Both the position numbers and the translations under genes were made by a program. From Bradyrhizobium sp. sBnM-33 (GTDB lineage Bacteria; Pseudomonadota; Alphaproteobacteria; Rhizobiales; Xanthobacteraceae), in assembly GCF_032917945.1 (NCBI RefSeq), contig NZ_CP136624.1, forward strand, positions 5,952,001 to 6,016,000: DNA of 64,000 nt. The letters run 5' to 3'. Below the pieces are notes generated by a model, which did not search any database, was not told where the DNA came from, and was given only the letters and a program-made list of their open reading frames with translations. This document shows, in pieces, positions 34,306-44,036 of the stretch; within the stretch, counting starts at the first letter, position 1, and every line of letters begins with the position of its first letter.

Positions 34306-35419
34306 TTCCGCCGCTCTGCGCCTGTATCCGGGGATGAATGTCCACTTTTAAAGCTTCGCAAGCTTGAACATAGCCACCCAATGGCCAGCCCCTTGCCGCA
34401 GTTCGCGTTGGTTCAAAACCTGACGTTATGGAAAAGCTGCCCGAATGATAATGCAGTTAACCGCCGCTTTATGCTGCACCGATTTTCTCCGCCGCCCTTC
34501 CACTGATTTGCCCCACATGGCAAGAAACTTATTTCACTCCCGCTCAAGATTTTTCGCTTAACGCGTCACCCAAATCAAACCTACAACTCCCGCTATCCTG
34601 TCCCGAGAAGAGGGGCGTTGGCCAGCGTCACTGACGTTGGGACGGGTTGCGGTGGACGCGGCAGCGTCGGGCGCGAGTGGTGTTCGCAGGGGGGTCTTTC
34701 CGTGAGCGAACACGGCCTGCGCAGACGACCGGCGCTTAAACGCCTCGGCCAAAACTTCTTCCGGCAGCATACGGGCCGGTCGAAGCGCTTTGGTCCGGGG
34801 AAGCCGTGGACGGCAAAACCGCGCGGTCCTGGCACCCGTTGCTGGTGTCAAGCCGATGGAGATTGTCGGGCCCAACCGGGCTTTCGATCAGTCGCCAATC
34901 CGTCGGCGACGGAGGCCAAAGGAATTCGGCTCCGGGGAGAACGCGGCATAAGCCGTTAAAACCACTGCGCAGGGAAAGCCGGGTGATCCGGCGCACCTGC
35001 GGTCCACCGTGTGCATTCTTGCGCACGACTGCGGGTGTCATGGGCACCCGGCTTTCCCTGCGCCCTCTGTTTCCTGAGGGCTTCGTCGATGCATAACTTC
35101 GGGCGCTACCCGCGCCGCGAGATCGCTATGTTGTATCCAGCGCCGATCGCATCTATCGAGCGCATCGGCTCCCGGTTCATTCGCGCGATTGAACCGCTGT
35201 TCCGAACGCTAGAACGCTTCCAAACAATAGCGCTTTCGACCCGCAGAAACACCTCTGTTTTCGGTCGGGTTTTCAATGGCTTAGCCCGCCACATATGAGG
35301 CGGCGCGCGAGCCGCAATTATACCCCATCCGCTCCGAAATTGCGGCTCATTGCGACCCAAGTCTCTGACCAGATTGCGGGCATCAAGCGTCGCATAGCGT
35401 AGCGTTGCCGGGGATGCAG
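34306..35419. repeat. Non-coding region dominated by a long dispersed repeat
   Basis: From about 34600 to 35120 the sequence resembles a multi-copy intergenic repeat of Bradyrhizobium as I remember it. Its hallmark is a perfect 19-bp inverted repeat, GCGCAGGGAAAGCCGGGTG (34967-34985) with its inverse at 35045-35063, 59 bases apart. Frames here (for example 34558-34875 minus, 35128-35298 plus) were not accepted as genes. 34430-34560 is AT-rich. Confidence 0.5.
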
Positions 35420-36532
35420 ATGTCGTACCGTTCCGTGAAATTCGTCCCGGCCCTCCTTGCAGGTATCGTGGCAGGTGCAAATCTGGCCACCGTGACGGAT
35501 CTCCGGGCGCAGTCGACTGAGCAAGGTGCGGAGGCCGGTAAGCAAGCGAACCAGGCCGCAGCAGACAGTTGCCTGCCGGCGCCGAAGGGCGCGACACCCT
35601 CGGGCAGCCATTGGTACTATCGGATCGATCGCGCGACGAAACGTAAATGCTGGTATCTCCGCGAGGAGAGCGAGAAGGCTGACGACAAGTTCGCGCGCGC
35701 CGCGCCGCCGGAGTCGGCGCCGGCATTGTCTTCGGCCGAAGCGCCGCCGCAAGCGGAGACGCGCAAGTCATTCGACGACGCGCGCGCTGAATGGGTCGCC
35801 CAGCAAAACCGCGCAGCGGCAAGTTCGCTGGACAAAGCCGAGCCGCGAACGACTGGCGCAGTTCCCGCGCCCGCCGCTCAGAACGGACCAAGCGCTGTCA
35901 TGCCGAACGTGCTCGCACCGGCGCCGCTGGCGAGCATGCGATGGAACGACGCTCCCGGCGCAAGCTCCTCGACCAACACACCCGATCAACAGGTCGCTGC
36001 CGCCGCCACGCCCGCAAACCAGCCGCAGGCTGACGAAGTGCAGCAGCCCGCAGCAGATCAGGTTGCGCCCGCCGCAGCGGACGCCGCGCCGGCAAAGCCG
36101 ACCGCATCACTGCAGATGCTGCTCCTGGTAATGGTGGCCGCGCTGGCGCTCGCCGGCCTCACGGTCAGCGCGATCGTCAGGATCGGCCGCATGCGGGCGC
36201 GCCGCGCCATGCGCAGCAAGCGGCGCGCGATGTGGGATGCCGCCCGCACCAAGCGGCCCTCGCCGCCGGTGTTCCACGATGAAGACGCCCGGCTGCGACG
36301 CGCCGACGCCGGCGCTGTGCAGCATACCCGCGTGCCCAAGGAGCGGCCCCGCGTGCCGCAGGAGCGCGCCCGCGTACCGCAGGAACGAGTGCGCGCGCCT
36401 CAGGAGCGAGTGCGGGTACCGCAAGAACGAGTCCGTGTGCCGCAAGAACGAGTGCGTGTCCCTCAGGAGCGAGAGCGCGATCAGCAGGTTACGGAAATGC
36501 TGGCCCGGCTCGCCCGCAGCGCGCAGAACTAA
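35420..36532 (+). CDS. Single-pass membrane protein with C-terminal heptapeptide repeats
   Basis: 370 aa from the ATG at 35420 (an ATG at 35414 or TTG at 35405 is possible). Signal-like N-terminus (FVPALLAGIVAGANLATVTD), then a periplasmic Cys-bearing SH3-like stretch (SHWYYRIDRATKRKCWYLRE), a long Ala/Pro/Gln linker, one clear membrane helix (LQMLLLVMVAALALAGLTVS, about residues 230-250), a basic cytoplasmic part (RMRARRAMRSKRRAMWDAAR) and seven 7-residue repeats (RVPQERV). No known family was recognised for the whole. It ends 12 bp before gmk, which is convergent. Confidence 0.75.
   Translation: MSYRSVKFVPALLAGIVAGANLATVTDLRAQSTEQGAEAGKQANQAAADSCLPAPKGATPSGSHWYYRIDRATKRKCWYLREESEKADDKFARAAPPESAPALSSAEAPPQAETRKSFDDARAEWVAQQNRAAASSLDKAEPRTTGAVPAPAAQNGPSAVMPNVLAPAPLASMRWNDAPGASSSTNTPDQQVAAAATPANQPQADEVQQPAADQVAPAAADAAPAKPTASLQMLLLVMVAALALAGLTVSAIVRIGRMRARRAMRSKRRAMWDAARTKRPSPPVFHDEDARLRRADAGAVQHTRVPKERPRVPQERARVPQERVRAPQERVRVPQERVRVPQERVRVPQERERDQQVTEMLARLARSAQN
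36329..36475 (+). repeat. 21-bp tandem repeat encoding seven heptapeptides
   Basis: Seven in-frame 21-base units (RVPKERP, RVPQERA, RVPQERV, RAPQERV, RVPQERV, RVPQERV, RVPQERE). Units differ at synonymous sites, so it is an old array; length variation between strains is likely. Confidence 0.85.
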
Positions 36533-36544
36533 CCGAAGCGACGG

Positions 36545-37198
<654 letters not shown>

Positions 37199-37201
37199 TG
37201 G

Positions 37202-38089
37202 TCACTCCAGGTTCTGAACCTGCTCGCGGAATTGCTCGACCACGTTTTTCATCTCGAGCCCGGTCTGGGTCAATTCCAGATCGTTCGATTTGGAGCAGCA
37301 GGTGTTGACCTCGCGGTTGAATTCCTGGGCGAGGAAGTCGAGCCGCCGCCCGACCGGGCCGCCCTTGCCGATCATCTCGCGCGCCTGCGCGACATGCGAG
37401 GCGATGCGGTCGAGCTCTTCGCGAATGTCGGCCTTAGTTGCGATCAGGATCGCTTCCTGATTCAGCCTGTCAGGATCGAACCGTTCGGAAGTCTCCAGCA
37501 ACGCCGCCACTTGCTCGGCCAGACGCGCCCGGATCGCCTCCGGCTTGCGGCCGGGCGCGGCCTCGGCCTTTTTCGCCAACCTCTCGATTTCATCCATGCG
37601 CTGGATCAGAATTTGCCCGAGCGTCACGCCTTCGCGGCGCCGCATCTCGACGAGATGGCCGAGCGCCTGCTCGAAGGCGGCCGCCGCCGCATCCTTTGCC
37701 GCCTTGTCCTCCGCCTCGTCGCTTTCGGGCTCGACGACCTCGATGACGCCCTTGATGCCGAGCAGTCCGTCAATGCTGGGCGCCACCGCGTCGATCTTGC
37801 CGGCGAGCACGCCCGCGACCTTCACGATCGAGGCGAGAACGTCTTCATTGATGCGCACGGTCGAGACCGCGTTGGCGCGCTTGACGTTGAGGTTGGCGTA
37901 CACCGTGCCCCGCGACAGCACCTCGCCGGCGCGCTTTTTGGCAAAGGCCTCGAGTTCGTCCCAGCCGGGCGGCAGGCGCAAGCGCAAGTCAAAGCCCTTG
38001 GCGTTGACGGACTTCAGTTCCCATTCGAAGGTGTAGGGCCCGCTGGCGCCGTGACTCCGGGCAAAACCGGTCATGCTCGATAGCGCCAT
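37202..38089 (-). CDS. YicC/YloC family endoribonuclease
   Basis: Starts at the ATG at 38089 (MALSSMTGFARSHGASGPYT), the conserved SMTGF start; sequence further upstream in the same frame is not coding. 295 aa. The C-terminal DUF1732 domain ends LDFLAQEFNREVNTCCSKSN and then QFREQVQNLE, both family hallmarks. YicC-type proteins are endoribonucleases that act in mRNA and small-RNA turnover. It stands between mltG and gmk in the same orientation, the usual order in this group. No oddities. Confidence 0.95.
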   Translation of the reverse strand: MALSSMTGFARSHGASGPYTFEWELKSVNAKGFDLRLRLPPGWDELEAFAKKRAGEVLSRGTVYANLNVKRANAVSTVRINEDVLASIVKVAGVLAGKIDAVAPSIDGLLGIKGVIEVVEPESDEAEDKAAKDAAAAAFEQALGHLVEMRRREGVTLGQILIQRMDEIERLAKKAEAAPGRKPEAIRARLAEQVAALLETSERFDPDRLNQEAILIATKADIREELDRIASHVAQAREMIGKGGPVGRRLDFLAQEFNREVNTCCSKSNDLELTQTGLEMKNVVEQFREQVQNLE

Positions 38090-38216
38090 CGCGTAACACT
38101 CTCCAAAAGACAGGGATTTCGAGACTCGGAATGAACGGCGGGACCATAAGCCGATTTCCGCCAAAGTGGAATTGCGTTCCGGCTGCGAGCCAGGAACGCC
38201 TTCGAACCGGCCGGCG

Positions 38217-39500
38217 TCAGCGCTGAACCACCGGCGGCGTCGTGGTCGACTGCGCCTCGCCCTGGCGGGCCGGCGCCGTCGCGGGTGCCGCAGGACGGGC
38301 GGGCGGCTTTTTCGCCGGCGCTGCCGGCCGTGGCGTGGTTGCGGTCGGATTGGTATCGGCCGGTGCTCCGGCCGCCGTCGGCGGCGGCGCATCCTCGGAT
38401 GGTTCGACGGTATCGTTCTGAATCTGCTTTTCCAGCGCCCGCAGCTTGGCAACGTTTTTCTGGTGCTGGTCGTAGGTCTCGGTAAAGGCGTGCCCACCCG
38501 TTCCATCAGCCACGAAGAACAGGTCGCGCGTGCGTGCCGGGTTGGCGGCTGCCTCGAGCGACGCGCGGCCCGGATTGGCGATTGGTCCCGGCGGCAAACC
38601 GTCGATCACATAGGTGTTGTAGGGCGACGGCTGCGTAATCTCGGAGCGCTTGATCGGCCGGCCCAGCGTTCCCTTGCCGCCAACCAGGCCGTAGATGATC
38701 GTCGGGTCCGATTGCAGCTTGATCCTCTGCCGCAGCCGATTGGCGAATACCGCCGCCACGCGGCTGCGCTCGTCGGCCCGGCCGGTTTCCTTCTCGATGA
38801 TCGAGGCCAGCGTGATGAGCTGCTCCAGCGACCTGACCGGGACGTCCGGATTGCGGCGCTCCCAGATTTCCGCGAGCACCCGCTTTTGCGTCTGCTGCAT
38901 GCGCTGGATCACCTGCTCGCGCGTGGTGCCGCGCGGGAATTTATAGGTTTCGGGCAGCAATGTGCCTTCGCGGGGTATTTCCCGCACCGAGCCGGCGAAG
39001 ATGTCGTTGTCGAGGAGTCTCGCCACGATCTGTTCGGAGGTCAGACCTTCCGGAATGGTGACGGCGTGCTGCACCACCTTGCCTTCGACGATGGTGGCGA
39101 TGACGTCGCGCAGGCTGGCGTTCTTCTGGAAGGAATATTCGCCGGGCTTGAGATCGGAGCTTGCCTTGAGGGCAAACACGCCGCCGATGAACACCCAGGG
39201 ATTGACGTTGATCACGCCTTCGCGCAGCAGCGCGTCGGCGATGTCGCGCTTTCCGGCACGCGAGGGAATGTTGACGATCTTGTCTTCCTTCAGCGGACCG
39301 GGCGTTTCCAGGATTTGTCTGCCGTAGTAGTACACCGCTCCCGCCCCGATCATCAGAATGATCAGGATGGTGAAGATGGCATTGCCGACCACCACAAATG
39401 GATTGCGGGCACGCTCCGACCGCTTCGGCGGCGGCGGCACCTGCTCGGGCTCCAACGCAGCGCGCGGACTTCGTGGCGAAATGGGCGGCCTCTCACTCAT
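38217..39500 (-). CDS. mltG: Endolytic murein transglycosylase MltG
   Basis: Inner-membrane lytic transglycosylase that cuts nascent peptidoglycan strands and sets glycan length. 427 aa: a cytoplasmic Pro/Arg-rich N-terminus, one membrane helix (AIFTILIILMIGAGAVYYYG, about residues 41-60), a LysM-like domain, and the YceG domain with the catalytic Glu in ITLASIIEKETG and the NPG-containing substrate motif YNTYVIDGLPPGPIANPG. The C-terminal 60 residues are Ala/Pro-rich and disordered. In the fab cluster, downstream of fabF, as in many alphaproteobacteria. Confidence 0.95.
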   Translation of the reverse strand: MSERPPISPRSPRAALEPEQVPPPPKRSERARNPFVVVGNAIFTILIILMIGAGAVYYYGRQILETPGPLKEDKIVNIPSRAGKRDIADALLREGVINVNPWVFIGGVFALKASSDLKPGEYSFQKNASLRDVIATIVEGKVVQHAVTIPEGLTSEQIVARLLDNDIFAGSVREIPREGTLLPETYKFPRGTTREQVIQRMQQTQKRVLAEIWERRNPDVPVRSLEQLITLASIIEKETGRADERSRVAAVFANRLRQRIKLQSDPTIIYGLVGGKGTLGRPIKRSEITQPSPYNTYVIDGLPPGPIANPGRASLEAAANPARTRDLFFVADGTGGHAFTETYDQHQKNVAKLRALEKQIQNDTVEPSEDAPPPTAAGAPADTNPTATTPRPAAPAKKPPARPAAPATAPARQGEAQSTTTPPVVQR

Positions 39501-39626
39501 CGATGCAACCTGAATCCTGTCGGTTCAATCGCGACTCGGCAATCCCTTGCCCAGCCGATAGCATACGCCCGCATGTAGAAGTCATCGCCGAATACGGCAA
39601 AACGGTGGAGTCGTTCGAAACACTTG

Positions 39627-40892
39627 CTAGTCGGCCACGCGCCGAACAATCACGGAGGCGTTGGTCCCCCCGAAACCGAAGGAATTCGACAGCGCGACGT
39701 TAATCTCGCGCTTCCGCGCGGTCTGCGGCACCAGATCGATCGCCGTTTGCACCGACGGATTTTCCAAATTGATAGTGGGTGGAGCAATGTTATCGCGAAT
39801 CGCAAGGATACTGAAAATGGCCTCGATTGCACCGGCAGCGCCGAGCAGGTGCCCGGTCGACGACTTGGTCGACGACATCGACACTTTGGAGGTGGCGTTG
39901 CCGAGCAGCCGCTCCACCGCGCCGAGTTCGATCTCGTCACCGATCTGGGTCGAAGTTCCGTGGGCGTTGATGTAGTCGATATCCGATACCGCTATGCCGG
40001 CGCGCTTGATCGCCGCGCTCATGCTGCGGAAGCCGCCATCGCCATCCGGCGACGGCGAGGTGATGTGATAGGCGTCGCCCGACAGGCCATAGCCGATCAC
40101 TTCGCAATAGATTCGCGCACCGCGCTTTTTCGCGTGCTCATATTCCTCGAGCACCACAACACCGGCGCCCTCGCCCATCACGAATCCGTCGCGGTGCTTG
40201 TCATAGGGGCGCGAGGCTTTTTGCGGCGCCTCGTTGAAGCCCGTCGACAGCGCGCGCGCCGCGCAAAATCCAGCCATCGCCAGCCGGCAGATCGGCGATT
40301 CCGTGCCGCCCGCGACCATCACGTCGGCGTCGCCCAGCGCAATGAGGCGGGCACCGTCGCCGATCGCATGCGCACCGGTCGAACAGGCCGTGACAACGGA
40401 ATGATTGGGACCCTTGAGGCCGTGCTCGATCGAGACATAACCGGAAGCGAGATTGATCAGCCGTCCCGGAATGAAGAACGGCGATACCCTGCGCGGCCCG
40501 CGTTCCTTTAACAGCAGCGACGTCTCGGCGATGCCGGACAGGCCGCCGATCCCGGAGCCGATCAGGGTACCGGAGGCACACTTGTCTTCTTCGGTTGCGG
40601 GATGCCAGTTGGCGTCGTCGAGCGCCTGGCGTGCCGCAGCCATCGCAAAGATGATGAAGTCGTCGACCTTGCGCTGTTCCTTCGGCTCCATCCACTGGTC
40701 GGGATTGAAAGTACCATCAGAACCGTCACCACGAGGAATCACGCAGGCGATCTGGCTGGCGAGATCGGCGACTTCGAACGTGTCGATCTTCTTGGCGCCG
40801 CTCTGACCGTTGATGATACGCGCCCACGTTGTGTCAACGCCGCAGCCGAGCGGCGTAACCATGCCCAGCCCCGTGACGACAACCCGTCTCAT
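39627..40892 (-). CDS. fabF: 3-oxoacyl-ACP synthase II
   Basis: Elongating condensing enzyme (KAS II) of type II fatty acid synthesis. 421 aa with the Cys-His-His triad: C170 in VVTACSTGAHA, His in NAHGTSTQIGD and His in GHLLGAAGAIEA. The C-terminus SNSFGFGGTNAS is intact. It follows acpP on the same strand by 96 bp. KAS II controls temperature-dependent membrane fluidity by making C18 unsaturated chains. No unusual residues. Confidence 0.98.
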   Translation of the reverse strand: MRRVVVTGLGMVTPLGCGVDTTWARIINGQSGAKKIDTFEVADLASQIACVIPRGDGSDGTFNPDQWMEPKEQRKVDDFIIFAMAAARQALDDANWHPATEEDKCASGTLIGSGIGGLSGIAETSLLLKERGPRRVSPFFIPGRLINLASGYVSIEHGLKGPNHSVVTACSTGAHAIGDGARLIALGDADVMVAGGTESPICRLAMAGFCAARALSTGFNEAPQKASRPYDKHRDGFVMGEGAGVVVLEEYEHAKKRGARIYCEVIGYGLSGDAYHITSPSPDGDGGFRSMSAAIKRAGIAVSDIDYINAHGTSTQIGDEIELGAVERLLGNATSKVSMSSTKSSTGHLLGAAGAIEAIFSILAIRDNIAPPTINLENPSVQTAIDLVPQTARKREINVALSNSFGFGGTNASVIVRRVAD

Positions 40893-40988
40893 GTCAAAAC
40901 TCCAGCCCGAAACCGACGGCCCAAAACAAGAAACCGGGGGACCGTTTGATGACGGCCCGTCCGGCTCTGTCTCTACCCGCCCGGGACG

Positions 40989-41228
40989 TCAGCTTTTAGC
41001 GTTCTTCTCGAGAAACTTCGTCGCGTCGCCGACCGTCAAAATCGTCTCGGCGGCATCATCGGGGATTTCGCAGCCGAACTCTTCTTCAAATGCCATCACA
41101 AGCTCGACGGTGTCGAGGCTGTCGGCGCCGAGGTCGTCGATAAAACTTGCGTTGTCGACAACCTTATCGGGTTCAACACCGAGGTGTTCGACCACAATCT
41201 TCTTAACCCGCTCGCCAATCTCACTCAT
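40989..41228 (-). CDS. acpP: Acyl carrier protein
   Basis: 79-aa acidic helical carrier; the phosphopantetheine attachment site is S37 in [10 protein letters not shown]. It carries acyl chains between FabD, FabG, FabF and lipid A or phospholipid acyltransferases. Located between fabG and fabF in the usual order. A 303-bp gap upstream separates it from fabG and probably holds its own strong promoter, as expected for a highly expressed gene. Confidence 0.98.
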   Translation of the reverse strand: MSEIGERVKKIVVEHLGVEPDKVVDNASFIDDLGADSLDTVELVMAFEEEFGCEIPDDAAETILTVGDATKFLEKNAKS

Positions 41229-41531
41229 CTTTAACCTCGTGCTTGTTCCATTGGACCCGACCCCAAGACGCTACAGAGACGCTGCGAGCTATCGTGGTCG
41301 TTAAACTTCCTTCGCTGTCGCGCATAGTCTTGATTCGGCCCGGTGGTAGCCGACAAAGCCCCGGCGAACGGCAGGCGTCGCCACGCCAATATACAGGGTT
41401 TCAAAATCCTGCAATGGCCTTGTTTGCCCATCCGTCGGGGGTTCGGTTACCATACTTCCCAAGCCTTGACTACAAGCCTCACCCGCCCCGGAAAACGGCC
41501 GTTGGCCGCATACATCGGGGCAATAACTCGC
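41229..41531. other. acpP promoter region
   Basis: No gene. On the minus strand CACGAGGTTAAAG precedes the acpP start (GAGG ribosome binding site). No clear operator was seen. Confidence 0.4.
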
Positions 41532-42269
41532 TCAAATCATGGCCATCCCGCCGTTGACGTGAATCGTCTGGCCGGTGACGTAGCCCGCCTCGTTGGAGGC
41601 GAGATAGACGGCTGCCGCCGCGATGTCCTCCGGTGTCCCCAGCCGCGCCGCAGGAACCTTCGCCAGGATGGTCTCGCGCTGCTTGTCGTTGAGCGCGTCG
41701 GTCATCGGCGTCTTGATGAATCCCGGCGCGATGCAATTGGCAGTCACATTGCGCTTGGCGTACTCCGCACCCAGCGTCTTGATCAGGCCGATGATTCCGG
41801 CCTTTGACGCGGTGTAGTTGGCCTGGCCGGGGTTGCCGGTCACGCCGACGATCGAGGTGATCGCAATGATCCGGCCGAAGCGCTTGCGCATCATCAGTTT
41901 GGTTGCGGCGCGCGCAAGACGGAAAGTCGCAGTCAGGTTGACGTTGATGACGTCGTCCCAATCCTCGTCACGCAACTGGACGAAAAGATTGTCGCGCGTG
42001 ATGCCCGCATTGGCGATGAGGATATCGACCTGCCCCATCGCGGCTTCCGCCGCCGGCACCAGCGCCTCGACCTCTGCGCTGTCGGAAAGGTTGCACGGCA
42101 GCACGTGGACGCGTTCGCCAAGCTTGCCGGCAAACGAATCCAGCACCTCGCGGCGCGTGCCGGAGATCGCCACCGTCGCGCCCCGCCCATGTAACGCTTG
42201 CGCGATCGCGCCGCCGATGCCGCCGGTCGCGCCGGTCACCAGCGCCGTCCTGCCAGTCAAATCGAACAT
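41532..42269 (-). CDS. fabG: 3-oxoacyl-ACP reductase
   Basis: NADPH-dependent reduction of 3-ketoacyl-ACP. 245 aa from the ATG at 42269 (MFDLTGRTALVTGATGGIGG); a TTG one codon upstream is in frame but GGAGA spacing favours the ATG. Cofactor motif TGATGGIG (residues 12-19), NAG in LIANAGITRDN, and the Ser-Tyr-Lys triad with Y-x-x-x-K in GNPGQANYTASKAG are all present. It follows fabD by 21 bp. The cluster fabD-fabG-acpP-fabF-mltG-yicC-gmk is the standard alphaproteobacterial order. Confidence 0.97.
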   Translation of the reverse strand: MFDLTGRTALVTGATGGIGGAIAQALHGRGATVAISGTRREVLDSFAGKLGERVHVLPCNLSDSAEVEALVPAAEAAMGQVDILIANAGITRDNLFVQLRDEDWDDVINVNLTATFRLARAATKLMMRKRFGRIIAITSIVGVTGNPGQANYTASKAGIIGLIKTLGAEYAKRNVTANCIAPGFIKTPMTDALNDKQRETILAKVPAARLGTPEDIAAAAVYLASNEAGYVTGQTIHVNGGMAMI

Positions 42270-42290
42270 CAATGTCTCCTTCCGGGAGCT

Positions 42291-43244
42291 TTAGGCCGAC
42301 GCCGCCAATGCGTCCTTCGCGGCGGCAATATCGTTGGGTCCCGCGATCGACACGCCGACGGCGCCGTCGGCGATCCGCTTAACCAGCCCGCTCAACACCT
42401 TGCCGGCACCGATTTCGAAGAACCGGGTGACGCCATGCGCTGCCATATAGGCCACCGACTCGCGCCAGCGCACGGTGCCGGTGACCTGCTCGATCAGGCG
42501 ACGGCGAATCTCGTCGGGATCGGTAATCGGCGCGGCCAGCACGTTCGCCACCAGCGGCGAGGCCGGCGTCCTGATCGTTACACCTGCAAGCGCCTCTGCC
42601 ATCGCATCGGCGGCAGGCTGCATCAACTTGCAATGGAAAGGCGCTGATACCGGCAACAGCATCGCCCGCTTGGCGCCTTTGGTTTTGGCGATTTCCACGG
42701 CGCGGTCGACTGCCGCCTTGTCGCCGGACACCACCACCTGCCCGCCGCCATTGTCGTTGGCGGCCTGACAGACCTGCCCCTGGGCAGCTTCGGTGGCGAC
42801 GGCCATCGCCGCCTCATAGTCGAGCCCAAGCAGTGCCGCCATCGCGCCGGCGCCGACCGGTACGGCCTTTTGCATTGCAAGACCACGGGTGCGCAGCAGG
42901 CGCGCGGTGTCGCTGATGCTGAGGCTGCCGGCAGCAGCCAGCGCAGAATATTCGCCGAGCGAATGGCCGGCAACAAAGGCCGCATCCCGTCCGACGGAAA
43001 AGCCCGCCTCGGTCTCCAGCACGCGTAGCGTGGCAATCGACACCGCCATCAGAGCCGGCTGGGCATTTTCAGTGAGCTGGAGGGTTTCGGCCGGGCCATC
43101 CCAGATGATCGCGGTTAGCTTTTCGCCGAGCGCCGAATCAACCTCGTCGAACACCGCCCGCGCGGCCGGAAAGGCTTCCGCCAGGGCCTTGCCCATACCG
43201 ACCGCCTGGGAACCCTGCCCCGGAAATGTAAATGCAGCCGTCAT
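42291..43244 (-). CDS. fabD: Malonyl-CoA:ACP transacylase
   Basis: Transfers malonyl groups from CoA to ACP. 317 aa from the ATG at 43244 (MTAAFTFPGQGSQAVGMGKA); the longer frame to 43385 is upstream non-coding sequence. Catalytic Ser S95 in VAGHSLGEYSALA, the Arg in LLRTRGLAMQ and the His in LLPVSAPFHCKLM are intact. First gene of the fab cluster on the minus strand. Confidence 0.97.
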   Translation of the reverse strand: MTAAFTFPGQGSQAVGMGKALAEAFPAARAVFDEVDSALGEKLTAIIWDGPAETLQLTENAQPALMAVSIATLRVLETEAGFSVGRDAAFVAGHSLGEYSALAAAGSLSISDTARLLRTRGLAMQKAVPVGAGAMAALLGLDYEAAMAVATEAAQGQVCQAANDNGGGQVVVSGDKAAVDRAVEIAKTKGAKRAMLLPVSAPFHCKLMQPAADAMAEALAGVTIRTPASPLVANVLAAPITDPDEIRRRLIEQVTGTVRWRESVAYMAAHGVTRFFEIGAGKVLSGLVKRIADGAVGVSIAGPNDIAAAKDALAASA

Positions 43245-43356
43245 CGGCGCTCCCTCGTAAGATTGGGGCCGTAAGACACTGACGCGGGCCGGGATGTCAA
43301 GCCGCGGTGCGGTATCGCCGGGCCGTTGCCGAAGTTCGTCAGTGGACCGGAGCGGG

Positions 43357-43983
43357 TCAGCGTTCTTGCAGCGCCAGCCGGACACCCAGAGCGCAATAGA
43401 GACCGCCGATTGCTTTCCCCTGCCATTTCAGCACCGCAGGATTGCGGCGGAGGAAGGTCCCGAGACTTCCGGCGCCTATCGCAAAAACCGCTGTACTGAC
43501 AAACCCCATCAAAACAAAGATGATCCCCAGAATCGTCAGCTGAAGCATGACCGAACCATTTTTGGGCCGTACTAACTGGGGGAGAAACGCGAGGAAGAAA
43601 AGCGCCGTCTTCGGGTTCAGCACCTCGGCCAAGATCGCTTGCCTGAATGCCTTTCCTGCTGAAATCGGCAGTGCGCCGGCCGCAAGATTTACTGGCGTCC
43701 TTTCGAGGACGGCACGAACGCCGAGGTAAACGAGATAGGCTGCGCCGAGATACTTGATGATGCTGAACAGCGTCGCCGAAGCGGCAATGATCGCCGAGAT
43801 GCCGACGATCGCCATAAAGGTGTGGATCATGTCGCCGGCCGCGATCCCGGCGCCCGTGGCAATGCCGACCGTCGTGCCTGAAGCCGTCGCCCGTGCAACC
43901 GTGAGCAGCGTCGCGGGGCCTGGAATGAACACAAAGCCAAGCACGACCGCGACATATGTAATCAACGTGGTCGGATCGATCAT
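43357..43983 (-). CDS. LysE family amino-acid exporter
   Basis: 208-aa inner-membrane protein with six predicted helices and the family start (MIDPTTLITYVAVVLGFVFIPGPATLLTVA), including the conserved GPAxxLT region. LysE/RhtB proteins export amino acids or related metabolites by proton antiport. The substrate is not predictable. It stands alone between the fab cluster and the desaturase, on the same strand as both; 112 bp separate it from fabD. Confidence 0.92.
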   Translation of the reverse strand: MIDPTTLITYVAVVLGFVFIPGPATLLTVARATASGTTVGIATGAGIAAGDMIHTFMAIVGISAIIAASATLFSIIKYLGAAYLVYLGVRAVLERTPVNLAAGALPISAGKAFRQAILAEVLNPKTALFFLAFLPQLVRPKNGSVMLQLTILGIIFVLMGFVSTAVFAIGAGSLGTFLRRNPAVLKWQGKAIGGLYCALGVRLALQER

Positions 43984-44036
43984 TCGTTGGCTCCGCTTGG
44001 TCGCCGACGGAAGCTACACCACCATCGATCAGCGCA

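Noticed and set aside
34558..34875. 105-codon minus frame
   Set aside because: Lies in the repeat region and reads as low-complexity Arg/Ala/Pro sequence.
35128..35298. 56-codon plus frame MLYPAPIASIERIGSRFIRA
   Set aside because: Inside or next to the dispersed repeat, weak start signal and no family; kept as intergenic.
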